DNA of 5,726 nucleotides from Porticoccaceae bacterium (lineage in GTDB: Bacteria > Pseudomonadota > Gammaproteobacteria > Pseudomonadales > Porticoccaceae), in assembly GCA_003448675.1 (NCBI GenBank), contig DLXZ01000127.1, forward strand, positions 6,759 through 12,484, read 5' to 3'. A program made the translations under genes and the position numbers. A model generated the notes under the pieces. That model was given only the letters and a program-made list of their open reading frames with translations, did no database searches and had not been told where the DNA came from. Shown piece after piece: positions 1 to 5,444 of this stretch; the first letter of the stretch is position 1, and each line of letters starts with the position of its first letter.

Positions 1-140
1 CCATCGATGACAAAACTGGCCAGTGCGCCGTTAGCCTGCTCAAGCGTCTGTGCGGCTGCTTCGGGGTCTGGCGCTCCAGTCAGGTTTTTTAACACTTCGA
101 GGCCGAGCGCTCGTCTTTCTTTGGGCTGTAATTTCGACAT
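1..140 (-). CDS. Carboxymuconolactone decarboxylase (CMD)-like protein, N-terminal part only
   Basis: Forty-six complete codons are visible before the gene leaves the window at its 3' end. The peptide starts MSKLQPKERRALGLEVLKNL and continues into a stretch ending NGALASFVIDG. An N-terminal helix with 'RR..G..V' followed by '(F)(V/I)(I)D' just before the expected FGE-W motif is how CMD/AhpD-like alpha-helical proteins begin. Known relatives include gamma-carboxymuconolactone decarboxylase of the protocatechuate branch and many uncharacterised CMD-domain proteins. The catalytic region (the E...C..H-type segment) lies outside the window, so decarboxylase and peroxidase-type members cannot be told apart. 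The ATG at 140-138 is well supported: an AAGGGGA Shine-Dalgarno lies 5 nt upstream, and an in-frame TAA sits only a few codons further upstream. It follows the permease gene on the same strand after 102 nt and may be the third gene of that operon. The family call rests on a short fragment. Confidence 0.62.
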   Translation of the reverse strand, partial: MSKLQPKERRALGLEVLKNLTGAPDPEAAAQTLEQANGALASFVID

Positions 141-242
141 ATCTGTCCCCTTTTAATTATTTAATTCGGGTTGATTTGATCTCGTTTCTATTTCATCGAC
201 CACACCAAGGATTTCAAAGCAATGCTGGAAAATCTCGCGAAA
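141..242 (-). other. Intergenic spacer between permease and CMD-like gene, AT-rich near the CMD start
   Basis: These 102 nt separate two genes on the minus strand. The part nearest the CMD-like start is clearly AT-rich (about 151-166, with the inverted repeat AATTA-TT-TAATT) and directly precedes the strong GGGGA ribosome site at 150-146. The rest is unremarkable. An AT-rich tract in front of a gene could hold a promoter or an A/U-rich translation enhancer, but I see no matched -35/-10 pair, so co-transcription with the permease is equally possible. No U-tract-backed terminator follows the permease stop. Confidence 0.4.
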
Positions 243-2096
243 CTAAAAATAGATCGCGCTCAGCACCCAGGTGAGTGTCAGCCACATCAACACCGTCAGC
301 GGCACCCCCACCCGCATAAAATCGGAAAAAGTATAGTTACCCGCGCTCATCACCAACAAGTTGGTTTTATAGGCCATGGGCGTGGCGTAGCTCATGTTGG
401 CGCCAAACAGCACCGCCAGCACAAATGGCTCGGCGGGCAGGGTCAGGCTTACGGCGATACCCACCCCGATAGGTGTACCAATCACCGCGGCGGCATTGTT
501 GGAAATAATATTGGTCATAATGGCCAGCAGCGCCATCAAGGCCGAAAGCACGAATACCGGACTGGCGCCGGCGGTAAGCGCCAGAAACAGGTCAGTGACA
601 TAGGCCGTGGCGCCGGTTTCCAGCAAGGCCATGCCCAGGGCGAGACTCGCGACCACCACGAAATAAACCGAGGGGCTGATAGCCCGAATAGCGCCGCCCA
701 AACTCAGGCAGCGAAACAGCAACATAAAACACACCCCGGCCAACGCCGAGATGGCGATGGGCATCAGGCCCAGCGCCGCCGACGCCACCACGGCCACCAG
801 AATCACCAAAGCGGTGTAGGCCTTGTCCGTGCGCGGCAAATCAATACTGGCGTCCAGCACCACAAACTCGGTGGACTGCTTCAGCTCCGCCACCTGGGCC
901 TTGGCACCCTGAACCAGCAAGATATCCCCAGCCTGGAGCACCACGTCGGCGATTTCCTCATGGGGTTTGAGGATGTCCTTCCCGGCCCGGTGCAAAGCCA
1001 GCGCCGCCAACTGATGGCGATCAATAAAGCGGCTGTATGCAAGGTTGGAACGGTCCAGAATGGAGCCCTGCACCACGGCAATTTCCGCCAACACCTGATT
1101 GCCCGCCGTCAGGGGGTTATCCTCGTCGACACGCTGGTCACCGCTATACAAAACAGCGCCAAGGGTTTCTTCAAATTCCTTGAGTTTTTGTGGCGTGTCT
1201 TTTACCCGCAACTGATCGCCGGCTTTTAACGTCACATCCGGCAGGGGCGTGACGAAGGCATCGCCACGACGGATTCGTATCACCCGCATCCTGCCACCAC
1301 CGAGGGCGATAGCCTCGGCCAGACTTTTGCCGCAGGCGGGTGACTGTTCGGGCAGCAGCAGCCGGGCTTCAAACAAACGGGGCGAACTATCCACCAGCGC
1401 CATCTCACGCTCGGGCAGCAGTCGCGGTGCTATCAACCATAAATAAATCGTCGCCACCGCCCCGGCAATCACCGCCGGCAGGGCAAAGTCGAACATGCCG
1501 AACTTTTCCAGACCGAGATCGGCGGCCACACTCACCACCAGCAGGTTGGTGGAGGTGCCGATGGTAGTGGCCATGCCGCCGACCAGGGTCGCAAAGCCCA
1601 TGGGCATCAACACCCCCGAAGCCGGGCTGCCACTGCGCATGCAAACACTGACCAGTATGGGTAACAGCAAGACCACAATGGGTGTGTTATTGACGAAGGC
1701 CGACAACACTGCCCCAACCACCAGTACCGCCAAAAAGCTCAGTAGCGGGGTCTTGTCCCACAACTTGCCCAGCATCCGGCCCACAGGCTCCAGCGCACCG
1801 GTATGCACGAGTCCCTGGCCCAGCACCATCAGGGCGCACACGGCAATCAAGGCCTCATGGGCGAAACCCGCGAACAGATGCAACGGGTCAAATGATTGAA
1901 AGGGAAACAGGGCAAAGCCCACCGCCATCAGAGCCAGCAGGCCCAGGGAGGTAAGTTCCAGGGGCCAGCGGTCACGGGTGAACAGATACAAGGCCACCAC
2001 GGTCAGGCCCATCGTTACCAAAGCATGGGTATTGGGTAAGGCAGGCAATGTGTCGATCAGATCCCTCCCGATCCTGGTGGGTGATTCATCAGGCAC
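243..2096 (-). CDS. SLC13/DASS-family permease with two central RCK_C (TrkA_C)-like domains
   Basis: A 617-residue inner-membrane carrier. Hydrophobic segments fill about residues 28-225, with a second membrane block at about 425-617. Between them lies a soluble region of about 200 residues holding two RCK_C/TrkA_C-like repeats (about 240-310 and 330-410), each ending in a 'L..GD.L.V' strand (AGDQLRV 292-298, AGDILLVQG 389-397). Family signatures are visible in both halves: NNTP at 136-139 and GTSTNLL at 180-186 in the first, ISNNAAA at 531-537 and ATPMAYKTN at 571-579 in the second, matching the paired substrate/Na+-binding hairpins of citrate/dicarboxylate/sulfate carriers. Length is normal for RCK-bearing members. 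The substrate (sulfate, dicarboxylate or another anion) cannot be read. The start is uncertain: the GTG at 2096 lacks a Shine-Dalgarno and lies at the edge of a strong hairpin, a TTG (2048) follows a distant GGGAGG, and an ATG exists at 2012. Residues before the first helix (PNTHALV) look family-like, favouring an upstream start. It lies 35 nt after the amidohydrolase gene. Confidence 0.9.
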   Translation of the reverse strand: MPDESPTRIGRDLIDTLPALPNTHALVTMGLTVVALYLFTRDRWPLELTSLGLLALMAVGFALFPFQSFDPLHLFAGFAHEALIAVCALMVLGQGLVHTGALEPVGRMLGKLWDKTPLLSFLAVLVVGAVLSAFVNNTPIVVLLLPILVSVCMRSGSPASGVLMPMGFATLVGGMATTIGTSTNLLVVSVAADLGLEKFGMFDFALPAVIAGAVATIYLWLIAPRLLPEREMALVDSSPRLFEARLLLPEQSPACGKSLAEAIALGGGRMRVIRIRRGDAFVTPLPDVTLKAGDQLRVKDTPQKLKEFEETLGAVLYSGDQRVDEDNPLTAGNQVLAEIAVVQGSILDRSNLAYSRFIDRHQLAALALHRAGKDILKPHEEIADVVLQAGDILLVQGAKAQVAELKQSTEFVVLDASIDLPRTDKAYTALVILVAVVASAALGLMPIAISALAGVCFMLLFRCLSLGGAIRAISPSVYFVVVASLALGMALLETGATAYVTDLFLALTAGASPVFVLSALMALLAIMTNIISNNAAAVIGTPIGVGIAVSLTLPAEPFVLAVLFGANMSYATPMAYKTNLLVMSAGNYTFSDFMRVGVPLTVLMWLTLTWVLSAIYF

Positions 2097-2124
2097 TGGC
2101 CATCATAAGCAAATGATGGCCAGT
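2095..2124 (-). repeat. Perfect 12-bp inverted repeat filling the amidohydrolase-permease gap
   Basis: ACTGGCCATCAT (2095-2106) and ATGATGGCCAGT (2113-2124) are exact reverse complements, separated by the 6-nt loop AAGCAA. The element occupies nearly all of the 35-nt gap and includes two bases of the annotated GTG start of the permease. On the minus-strand transcript it would form a stable stem-loop just after the amidohydrolase stop. No U-run follows, so it is not a classic intrinsic terminator; an mRNA-processing or stability hairpin, a translation-occluding structure or a protein-binding palindrome all fit. Confidence 0.85.
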
Positions 2125-2131
2125 ATGGCGG

Positions 2132-3358
2132 CTAGGGCGTCAGGCCCAGTAGCTCTGCGGTATTGCTGCGCATCACCTTGCGCACTTCCTCATAGCTCAA
2201 GCCACCCAGGCCATCGGCAAATTCAATGGGATCGGCCAGGGCCTCGGGGTGGGGCCAGTCGGAGCCAAAAATCGCCACCTCCGGGCCCACCGCTTCGATC
2301 AGGCGAGGGATATTGTCCTCCGGGAAGGGGCACACGCGGATACGATCGAGAAAGATGCGGCTGGGCTTGTCATGAATCGGGCCGAAGGTGAAATTCTTGC
2401 CCGCCACCTTGGCGGCCTTGTCCAATCTACCGAGCAGGGGTTTCACCCATTCGGAGCCGTTCTCGATGGACAGCACCCGCAGATTGGGAAAGCGACCAAA
2501 AAGGTTGTGCATGATAAGGGCGGACAGGGTGTCGGTGACCGGGCGCTCCATCATGCCGATCATATGCTGAAAAGCGGTAACACGATGATGCTGGGGCCGG
2601 GGATTCTCACCCCAGGCAGCGGAGACCAGCTCCTCGAAACCGGCGTTGCCCAGATGAAAGGCTACCGGCACGCCAGCTTCCTCGCAGCGAGCCCAGAAAG
2701 GATCAAAATGCGGGTCCGCGGGCGAGCGGCCCATCACCGGCCCGGGGATCAGGTTAACCAGCTTCGCGCCTTCTTTGAGCACCCGTTCCAGCTCCGCGAC
2801 AGCGAGGTCAATATCCACCAATGACAACTGGGCAACGCTGAAAATACGGTTCTGGTAGGACCAACCCCAGTCATCCTGAATCCAGCGGTTAAAGGCCCGG
2901 TGATTAGCCATCACCACTTCCGGGCCGGCATCCCGCAAAGCCATTTCGACACCGACGCCGAGGGACGGCAAAAACAATCCCGCCTCGACGTTGTGCGCAT
3001 CCAGCCATTTCAGGCGCACATCCCGCTCCATGGATTCCGGCAGCTCGAAACAAGAGATCGGGTCGGCGGCGAGAATATGCTCACCCTTGCCGGCCTTGCC
3101 TTCGTAGAAGGCCTTGTAGGAACCGGGCCGGCCGGCAAACTCTCCGGGGGGCGCGGCGAAGAAACCAATGCGTTCACCGCGAAAATGCACCTGGGCGTGC
3201 TTGCTCAAGCCACGCACCACCATGATGGCGTCATCGGCGTACTTCGTTTCCATGTGGCGGGGATAGCAGTCGTCCGGCTCATAGTAATGGCAGTCCGCAT
3301 CGACCATGGGATAGTCGACCATCTCTCTGGGACTCTGTTGTAGGGCGGCTTCAGTCAT
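2132..3358 (-). CDS. Amidohydrolase_2 (PF04909-type) metal-dependent hydrolase/decarboxylase
   Basis: A 408-residue TIM-barrel protein of the amidohydrolase_2 group, which includes ACMSD, gamma-resorcylate decarboxylase and many hydrolases of ring-derived acids. Visible family marks: the first-strand motif D20-A-D22-C-H24-x-x-E27-P, corresponding to the metal-binding 'E/H/D-x-H...EP' segment; H235 in VAFHLGN (third ligand on beta-5); the SIENGSEW segment at 297-304 after RFPNLRV, typical of the family; and the terminal ligand D367 in FGSDWPHPE. A C-terminal helix with SNTAELLGL (398-406) closes the barrel as expected, and the length is usual for the long subfamily. The ATG at 3358 has GGAGGA (3367-3362 on the minus strand) about 4 nt upstream. 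It is the first gene of the leftward group and divergent from the SDR. The subfamily cannot be decided from motifs: hydrolase of an amide/lactone and non-oxidative decarboxylase are both possible. It is expected to be cytoplasmic, as no signal peptide is seen. Confidence 0.88.
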   Translation of the reverse strand: MTEAALQQSPREMVDYPMVDADCHYYEPDDCYPRHMETKYADDAIMVVRGLSKHAQVHFRGERIGFFAAPPGEFAGRPGSYKAFYEGKAGKGEHILAADPISCFELPESMERDVRLKWLDAHNVEAGLFLPSLGVGVEMALRDAGPEVVMANHRAFNRWIQDDWGWSYQNRIFSVAQLSLVDIDLAVAELERVLKEGAKLVNLIPGPVMGRSPADPHFDPFWARCEEAGVPVAFHLGNAGFEELVSAAWGENPRPQHHRVTAFQHMIGMMERPVTDTLSALIMHNLFGRFPNLRVLSIENGSEWVKPLLGRLDKAAKVAGKNFTFGPIHDKPSRIFLDRIRVCPFPEDNIPRLIEAVGPEVAIFGSDWPHPEALADPIEFADGLGGLSYEEVRKVMRSNTAELLGLTP

Positions 3359-3396
3359 GATTCCTCCGTCAATCCGGGTGAGGTTATGTCAGCAGA

Positions 3397-3407
3397 TTGT
3401 CAAACAA
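3397..3407. repeat. Small inverted repeat TTGT-CAA-ACAA in the divergent control region
   Basis: TTGT and ACAA flank a 3-nt centre, between the putative leftward -10 (3413-3418) and the amidohydrolase start. Its place near the predicted start of transcription suits a repressor site, but an eight-base palindrome can arise by chance. Confidence 0.3.
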
Positions 3408-3412
3408 CCCGA

Positions 3413-3418
3413 ATTCTA
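3413..3418 (-). promoter_or_regulatory. Possible -10 box (TAGAAT) for the leftward operon
   Basis: On the minus strand TAGAAT matches the sigma-70 -10 consensus at five of six positions and would place transcription start near 3406, giving a leader of about 48 nt before the amidohydrolase ATG. No good -35 box is found 16-18 nt upstream, so activator help or another promoter is possible. A perfect TTGACA lies downstream at 3403-3398 on the same strand but lacks a partner -10 at suitable spacing. Confidence 0.35.
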
Positions 3419-3474
3419 CAACGCCCTGCTCTGAAAAGAACTACTGAGCATCTGGCTTGCCAAAGCGCGTGGCT

Positions 3475-3480
3475 TATAAT
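3475..3480 (+). promoter_or_regulatory. Consensus -10 box (TATAAT) for the SDR gene
   Basis: TATAAT is a perfect sigma-70 -10 element 35 nt upstream of the SDR ATG, predicting a start near 3487 and a leader of about 30 nt. The -35 region at proper spacing (about 3452-3458, CTGGCT) is poor; TTGCCA at 3457-3462 looks better but leaves only 12 nt of spacer. TGGC/GCCA half-sites cluster around the box (TGGC 3453, GCCA 3459, TGGC 3470, TGGC 3483), which may indicate a regulator site. The ribosome site before the ATG is weak (AAGTGAGA). Confidence 0.5.
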
Positions 3481-3515
3481 CCTGGCACCAAATAACTGAC
3501 AAGTGAGACAAACCA

Positions 3516-4379
3516 ATGAAAGATGTAGCAGGAAAAGTCGCCTTTATCACCGGCGCGGCCAGCGGCATGGGTCTGGGCATGGCGCGGGCCTTTGCCGATG
3601 CCGGCATGAAAATCATGATGGCCGATATCGACGCGGGCAAGCTGGATGAGGCCGCGGCAGGCTTAAAGGCCAAAGGCGCCGACGTCGCCACCCTGGTCTG
3701 TGATGTCACCAAGCGGGAGTCGGTTTACGATGCGGCCGATGCCACCGTGGCACATTTCGGCAAAGTCAATGTACTGTGTAATAACGCTGGCATTAATGTT
3801 GGCGGCACCTATGAAGAGCTCTCCCAGCAGGATTGGGACTGGGTGATCGCGGTCAACCAATTAGGGGTGCAGTACGGCATCTCTGCTTTTCTTCCCAAGA
3901 TTAAAGCCAACGGCGAGGAAGGCCATATCATGACCACCTCCTCCATGGCGGGCCTGGTCAATGCCGGTCCCGGCTGGGCGCCCTACAACGCCAGCAAATT
4001 CGCCGTGGTGGTAATGAGCGAAGTATTGAAAAGCGAATTGAAGGAAACCCCAATCGGTGTCTCGGTACTGTGCCCCGGCGCCGTGGCCACCAATATCGTT
4101 GAGGCTGCCAAACACCGGCCTTCCGACTACGGCAGTTCCGGCGACAAGCCGGTTATTCCCGGCGACGCCAACATTCTTCTTGAACAGGGATTGGACCCCG
4201 ACGTAGTCGGCAAGCTGGTACTGGAAGGCATACTCGCCGATCAGTTTTTCCTGTTTACCGACCCACGCATGGTCAAGCAGGTGGAGCGCCGCTTTGACCG
4301 TATCCGTCAGGGCTTCGACTGGTCGGCAAACTCCCACGCACTGGTGGATGCTGGCGCCCCCGGTTCGGCTGGAAGCTAA
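3516..4379 (+). CDS. Classical short-chain dehydrogenase/reductase (SDR), NAD(H)-type
   Basis: A 287-residue Rossmann-fold oxidoreductase interconverting an alcohol and a ketone/aldehyde in the cytoplasm. Seen in order: cofactor loop TGAASGMG (12-19); acidic residue D37 at the end of beta-2 (MMADID), which in this family favours NAD(H) over NADP(H); D63-V64 contacting adenine; NNAG at 89-92; the structural N114; the catalytic serine in TTSSMAG (S143 most likely); Y157-N-A-S-K161; and the CPGAVAT loop (186-192). The catalytic tetrad N-S-Y-K is therefore intact. A tail of about 35 residues beyond the standard 250 (ending near FDW at 267-269, then a Gly/Ala/Ser-rich end) is common in one broad group of uncharacterised SDRs. 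The spacing from S143 to Y157 is one residue longer than in the textbook 13-residue case. The gene is divergent from the amidohydrolase and precedes the sulfotransferase by 135 nt; the substrate is unknown. Confidence 0.93.
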   Translation: MKDVAGKVAFITGAASGMGLGMARAFADAGMKIMMADIDAGKLDEAAAGLKAKGADVATLVCDVTKRESVYDAADATVAHFGKVNVLCNNAGINVGGTYEELSQQDWDWVIAVNQLGVQYGISAFLPKIKANGEEGHIMTTSSMAGLVNAGPGWAPYNASKFAVVVMSEVLKSELKETPIGVSVLCPGAVATNIVEAAKHRPSDYGSSGDKPVIPGDANILLEQGLDPDVVGKLVLEGILADQFFLFTDPRMVKQVERRFDRIRQGFDWSANSHALVDAGAPGSAGS

Positions 4380-4386
4380 GGCAGTT

Positions 4387-4401
4387 GGGAATGACATTCC
4401 C
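4387..4401. repeat. 15-bp near-perfect palindrome after the SDR gene
   Basis: GGGAATG and CATTCCC are exact reverse complements around a single central A. It begins 8 nt after the SDR stop and abuts the next stem-loop. With such a tight centre it suits a dimeric protein-binding site, or an RNA hairpin of about six pairs. Flanking AGTT (4383-4386) and AACT (4405-4408) could lengthen the stem with a small bulge. Confidence 0.7.
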
Positions 4402-4438
4402 GGCAACTAAATCGACCTTCCGGTCTGTTTAGTTGCCG
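4401..4438 (+). terminator. Strong two-part stem-loop after the SDR gene (no U-tract)
   Basis: CGGCAACTAAA (4401-4411) pairs exactly with TTTAGTTGCCG (4428-4438), an 11-bp stem. Inside it GACC (4414-4417) and GGTC (4422-4425) pair around a TTCC loop, separated from the outer stem by a 2x2 internal loop. This is the most stable-looking structure in the window after the permease-start hairpin. No T-run follows on either strand, so a canonical intrinsic terminator is doubtful; a 3'-end-protecting or processing hairpin between SDR and sulfotransferase messages, or an attenuator, is also possible. Confidence 0.5.
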
Positions 4439-4476
4439 CCGCAAACACAAGTTTAAGGACACTTAGCTGCTCACTA

Positions 4477-4488
4477 GCGCCTAGGCGC
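4477..4488. promoter_or_regulatory. Perfect 12-bp palindrome upstream of the sulfotransferase gene (possible operator)
   Basis: GCGCCTAGGCGC is completely self-complementary and lies 26 nt upstream of the sulfotransferase ATG, ending just before a TATAAA motif at 4493-4498. A palindrome immediately upstream of a -10-like box is a common operator arrangement. The -10 reading has no credible -35, and it would leave a leader of only about 10 nt, so it is tentative. The palindrome itself is directly visible. Confidence 0.45.
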
Positions 4489-4514
4489 AAACTATAAAAA
4501 CCTAAAGGATTAAT

Positions 4515-5444
4515 ATGTCGGAACAAACAGCACTACCCAAAGTCACGCGGGTCTACCAAAACCACCATATCGACAGCAGCCGCTGGCAGGTATTCAAACC
4601 GCGTCCGGACGACATCATCGTCGCCACCACGCAAAAATCCGGTACCACCTGGACACAGCAAATTATCTCCCTGCTGATATTTCAGGACCAGCCGCCACCC
4701 GCGCCATTTCACGATCTCTCGGTGTTTGTGGACATGCGCTTTTCGCCACTCGATGAGCTGGAAAAAGAACTGCAAGCCCAAACCCACCGGCGCTTTTTGA
4801 AAACACACACGGCACTGGACGGCTTTCCCTATCACCCCGAGGTGAAGCATGTGTTCGTCACTCGCGATGGCCGCGACCTGTTTATGTCTCTGTGGAATCA
4901 TTATTCCAACTATTCACAGGACTTCCTCAAAATGCTGGACGAATTACCCGGCCGAGTCGGGGATCCCTTTCCACCTGCCGGCGATGACATTCACCAGTTT
5001 TGGCGCGACTGGATTGGCCGTGGCTGGTTTGACTGGGAGAGCGACGGCTATCCGTTCTGGTCCCAGCTCCATGTGGTAAAAACCTGGTGGGAATACCGCC
5101 ACCTGCCCAACATCCTGTTTGTTAATTATGCCGATATGCTGAAAGATCTTTCGGGGCAAATTCAGCGGATCGCCGACTACCTGGATATCGAGATAACGCC
5201 AGAATATCTCCAGAAAGTGACCGACCTGTGCCAGTTTGAATCCATGAAAAAACGCGCTGACGAAGTCATCCCCATGGCCGAAATGCTCTTCGACGGCGGC
5301 GCACAAACCTTTATTAACAAAGGTTCCAACGGGCGCTGGCGCGATGTACTGACTACCGAAGAGCTCGCCACCTACGACAAACATATCAAGGAGGTTCTGA
5401 CGCCGGAATGCGCCCATTGGCTGGAACATGGCGGACCTTGTTAA
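4515..5444 (+). CDS. PAPS-dependent sulfotransferase, cytosolic SULT-like (Sulfotransfer_1)
   Basis: A 309-residue soluble enzyme expected to move the sulfuryl group of PAPS to a hydroxyl or amine of a small acceptor. Visible marks of the family: the 5'-phosphosulfate loop TTQKSGTTW (38-46; usually YPKSGTTW); LKTHT with the probable catalytic base H98; the 3'-phosphate motif R117-DGRDLFM-S125, with the R-to-S spacing of animal SULTs; VNYADML (203-209) for the conserved Tyr of 'YEDMK'; CQFESMKK (239-246), equivalent to 'F..MK'; and the C-terminal INKGSNGRW (267-275), equivalent to 'RKG..GDW'. Length matches animal SULTs (about 290-310). Differences are Q40 for the usual Pro and N268 for the usual Arg of RKG, a PAPS contact in the family. 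The ATG is clear: AAGGA at 4505-4509 sits 5 nt upstream. It follows the SDR, suggesting a shared alcohol/phenol/steroid-like substrate (inference). No signal peptide is seen. Confidence 0.92.
   Translation: MSEQTALPKVTRVYQNHHIDSSRWQVFKPRPDDIIVATTQKSGTTWTQQIISLLIFQDQPPPAPFHDLSVFVDMRFSPLDELEKELQAQTHRRFLKTHTALDGFPYHPEVKHVFVTRDGRDLFMSLWNHYSNYSQDFLKMLDELPGRVGDPFPPAGDDIHQFWRDWIGRGWFDWESDGYPFWSQLHVVKTWWEYRHLPNILFVNYADMLKDLSGQIQRIADYLDIEITPEYLQKVTDLCQFESMKKRADEVIPMAEMLFDGGAQTFINKGSNGRWRDVLTTEELATYDKHIKEVLTPECAHWLEHGGPC

Noticed and set aside
50..274. Plus-strand frame of 74 codons across the left intergenic gap
   Set aside because: Overlaps the start of the CMD-like gene and the end of the permease on the opposite strand, no ribosome site, no family resemblance.
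222..1229. Long plus-strand frame (335 codons) antisense to the permease
   Set aside because: Its product is dominated by His, Gln, Arg and Gly without any domain, as expected from reading a GC-rich membrane-protein gene backwards; the minus-strand permease has clear family motifs.
3383..3403. TTGACA with CATAAC as a minus-strand promoter
   Set aside because: The -35 is perfect but the spacer is only 9 nt, far below the 16-18 nt required.
3861..4406. Minus-strand frame of 181 codons opposite the SDR
   Set aside because: Lies almost entirely inside the SDR on the other strand, has no recognisable motif, and the SDR is unambiguous.
4944..5429. Minus-strand frame of 161 codons opposite the sulfotransferase
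   Set aside because: A shadow of the sulfotransferase; no family features and no ribosome site.
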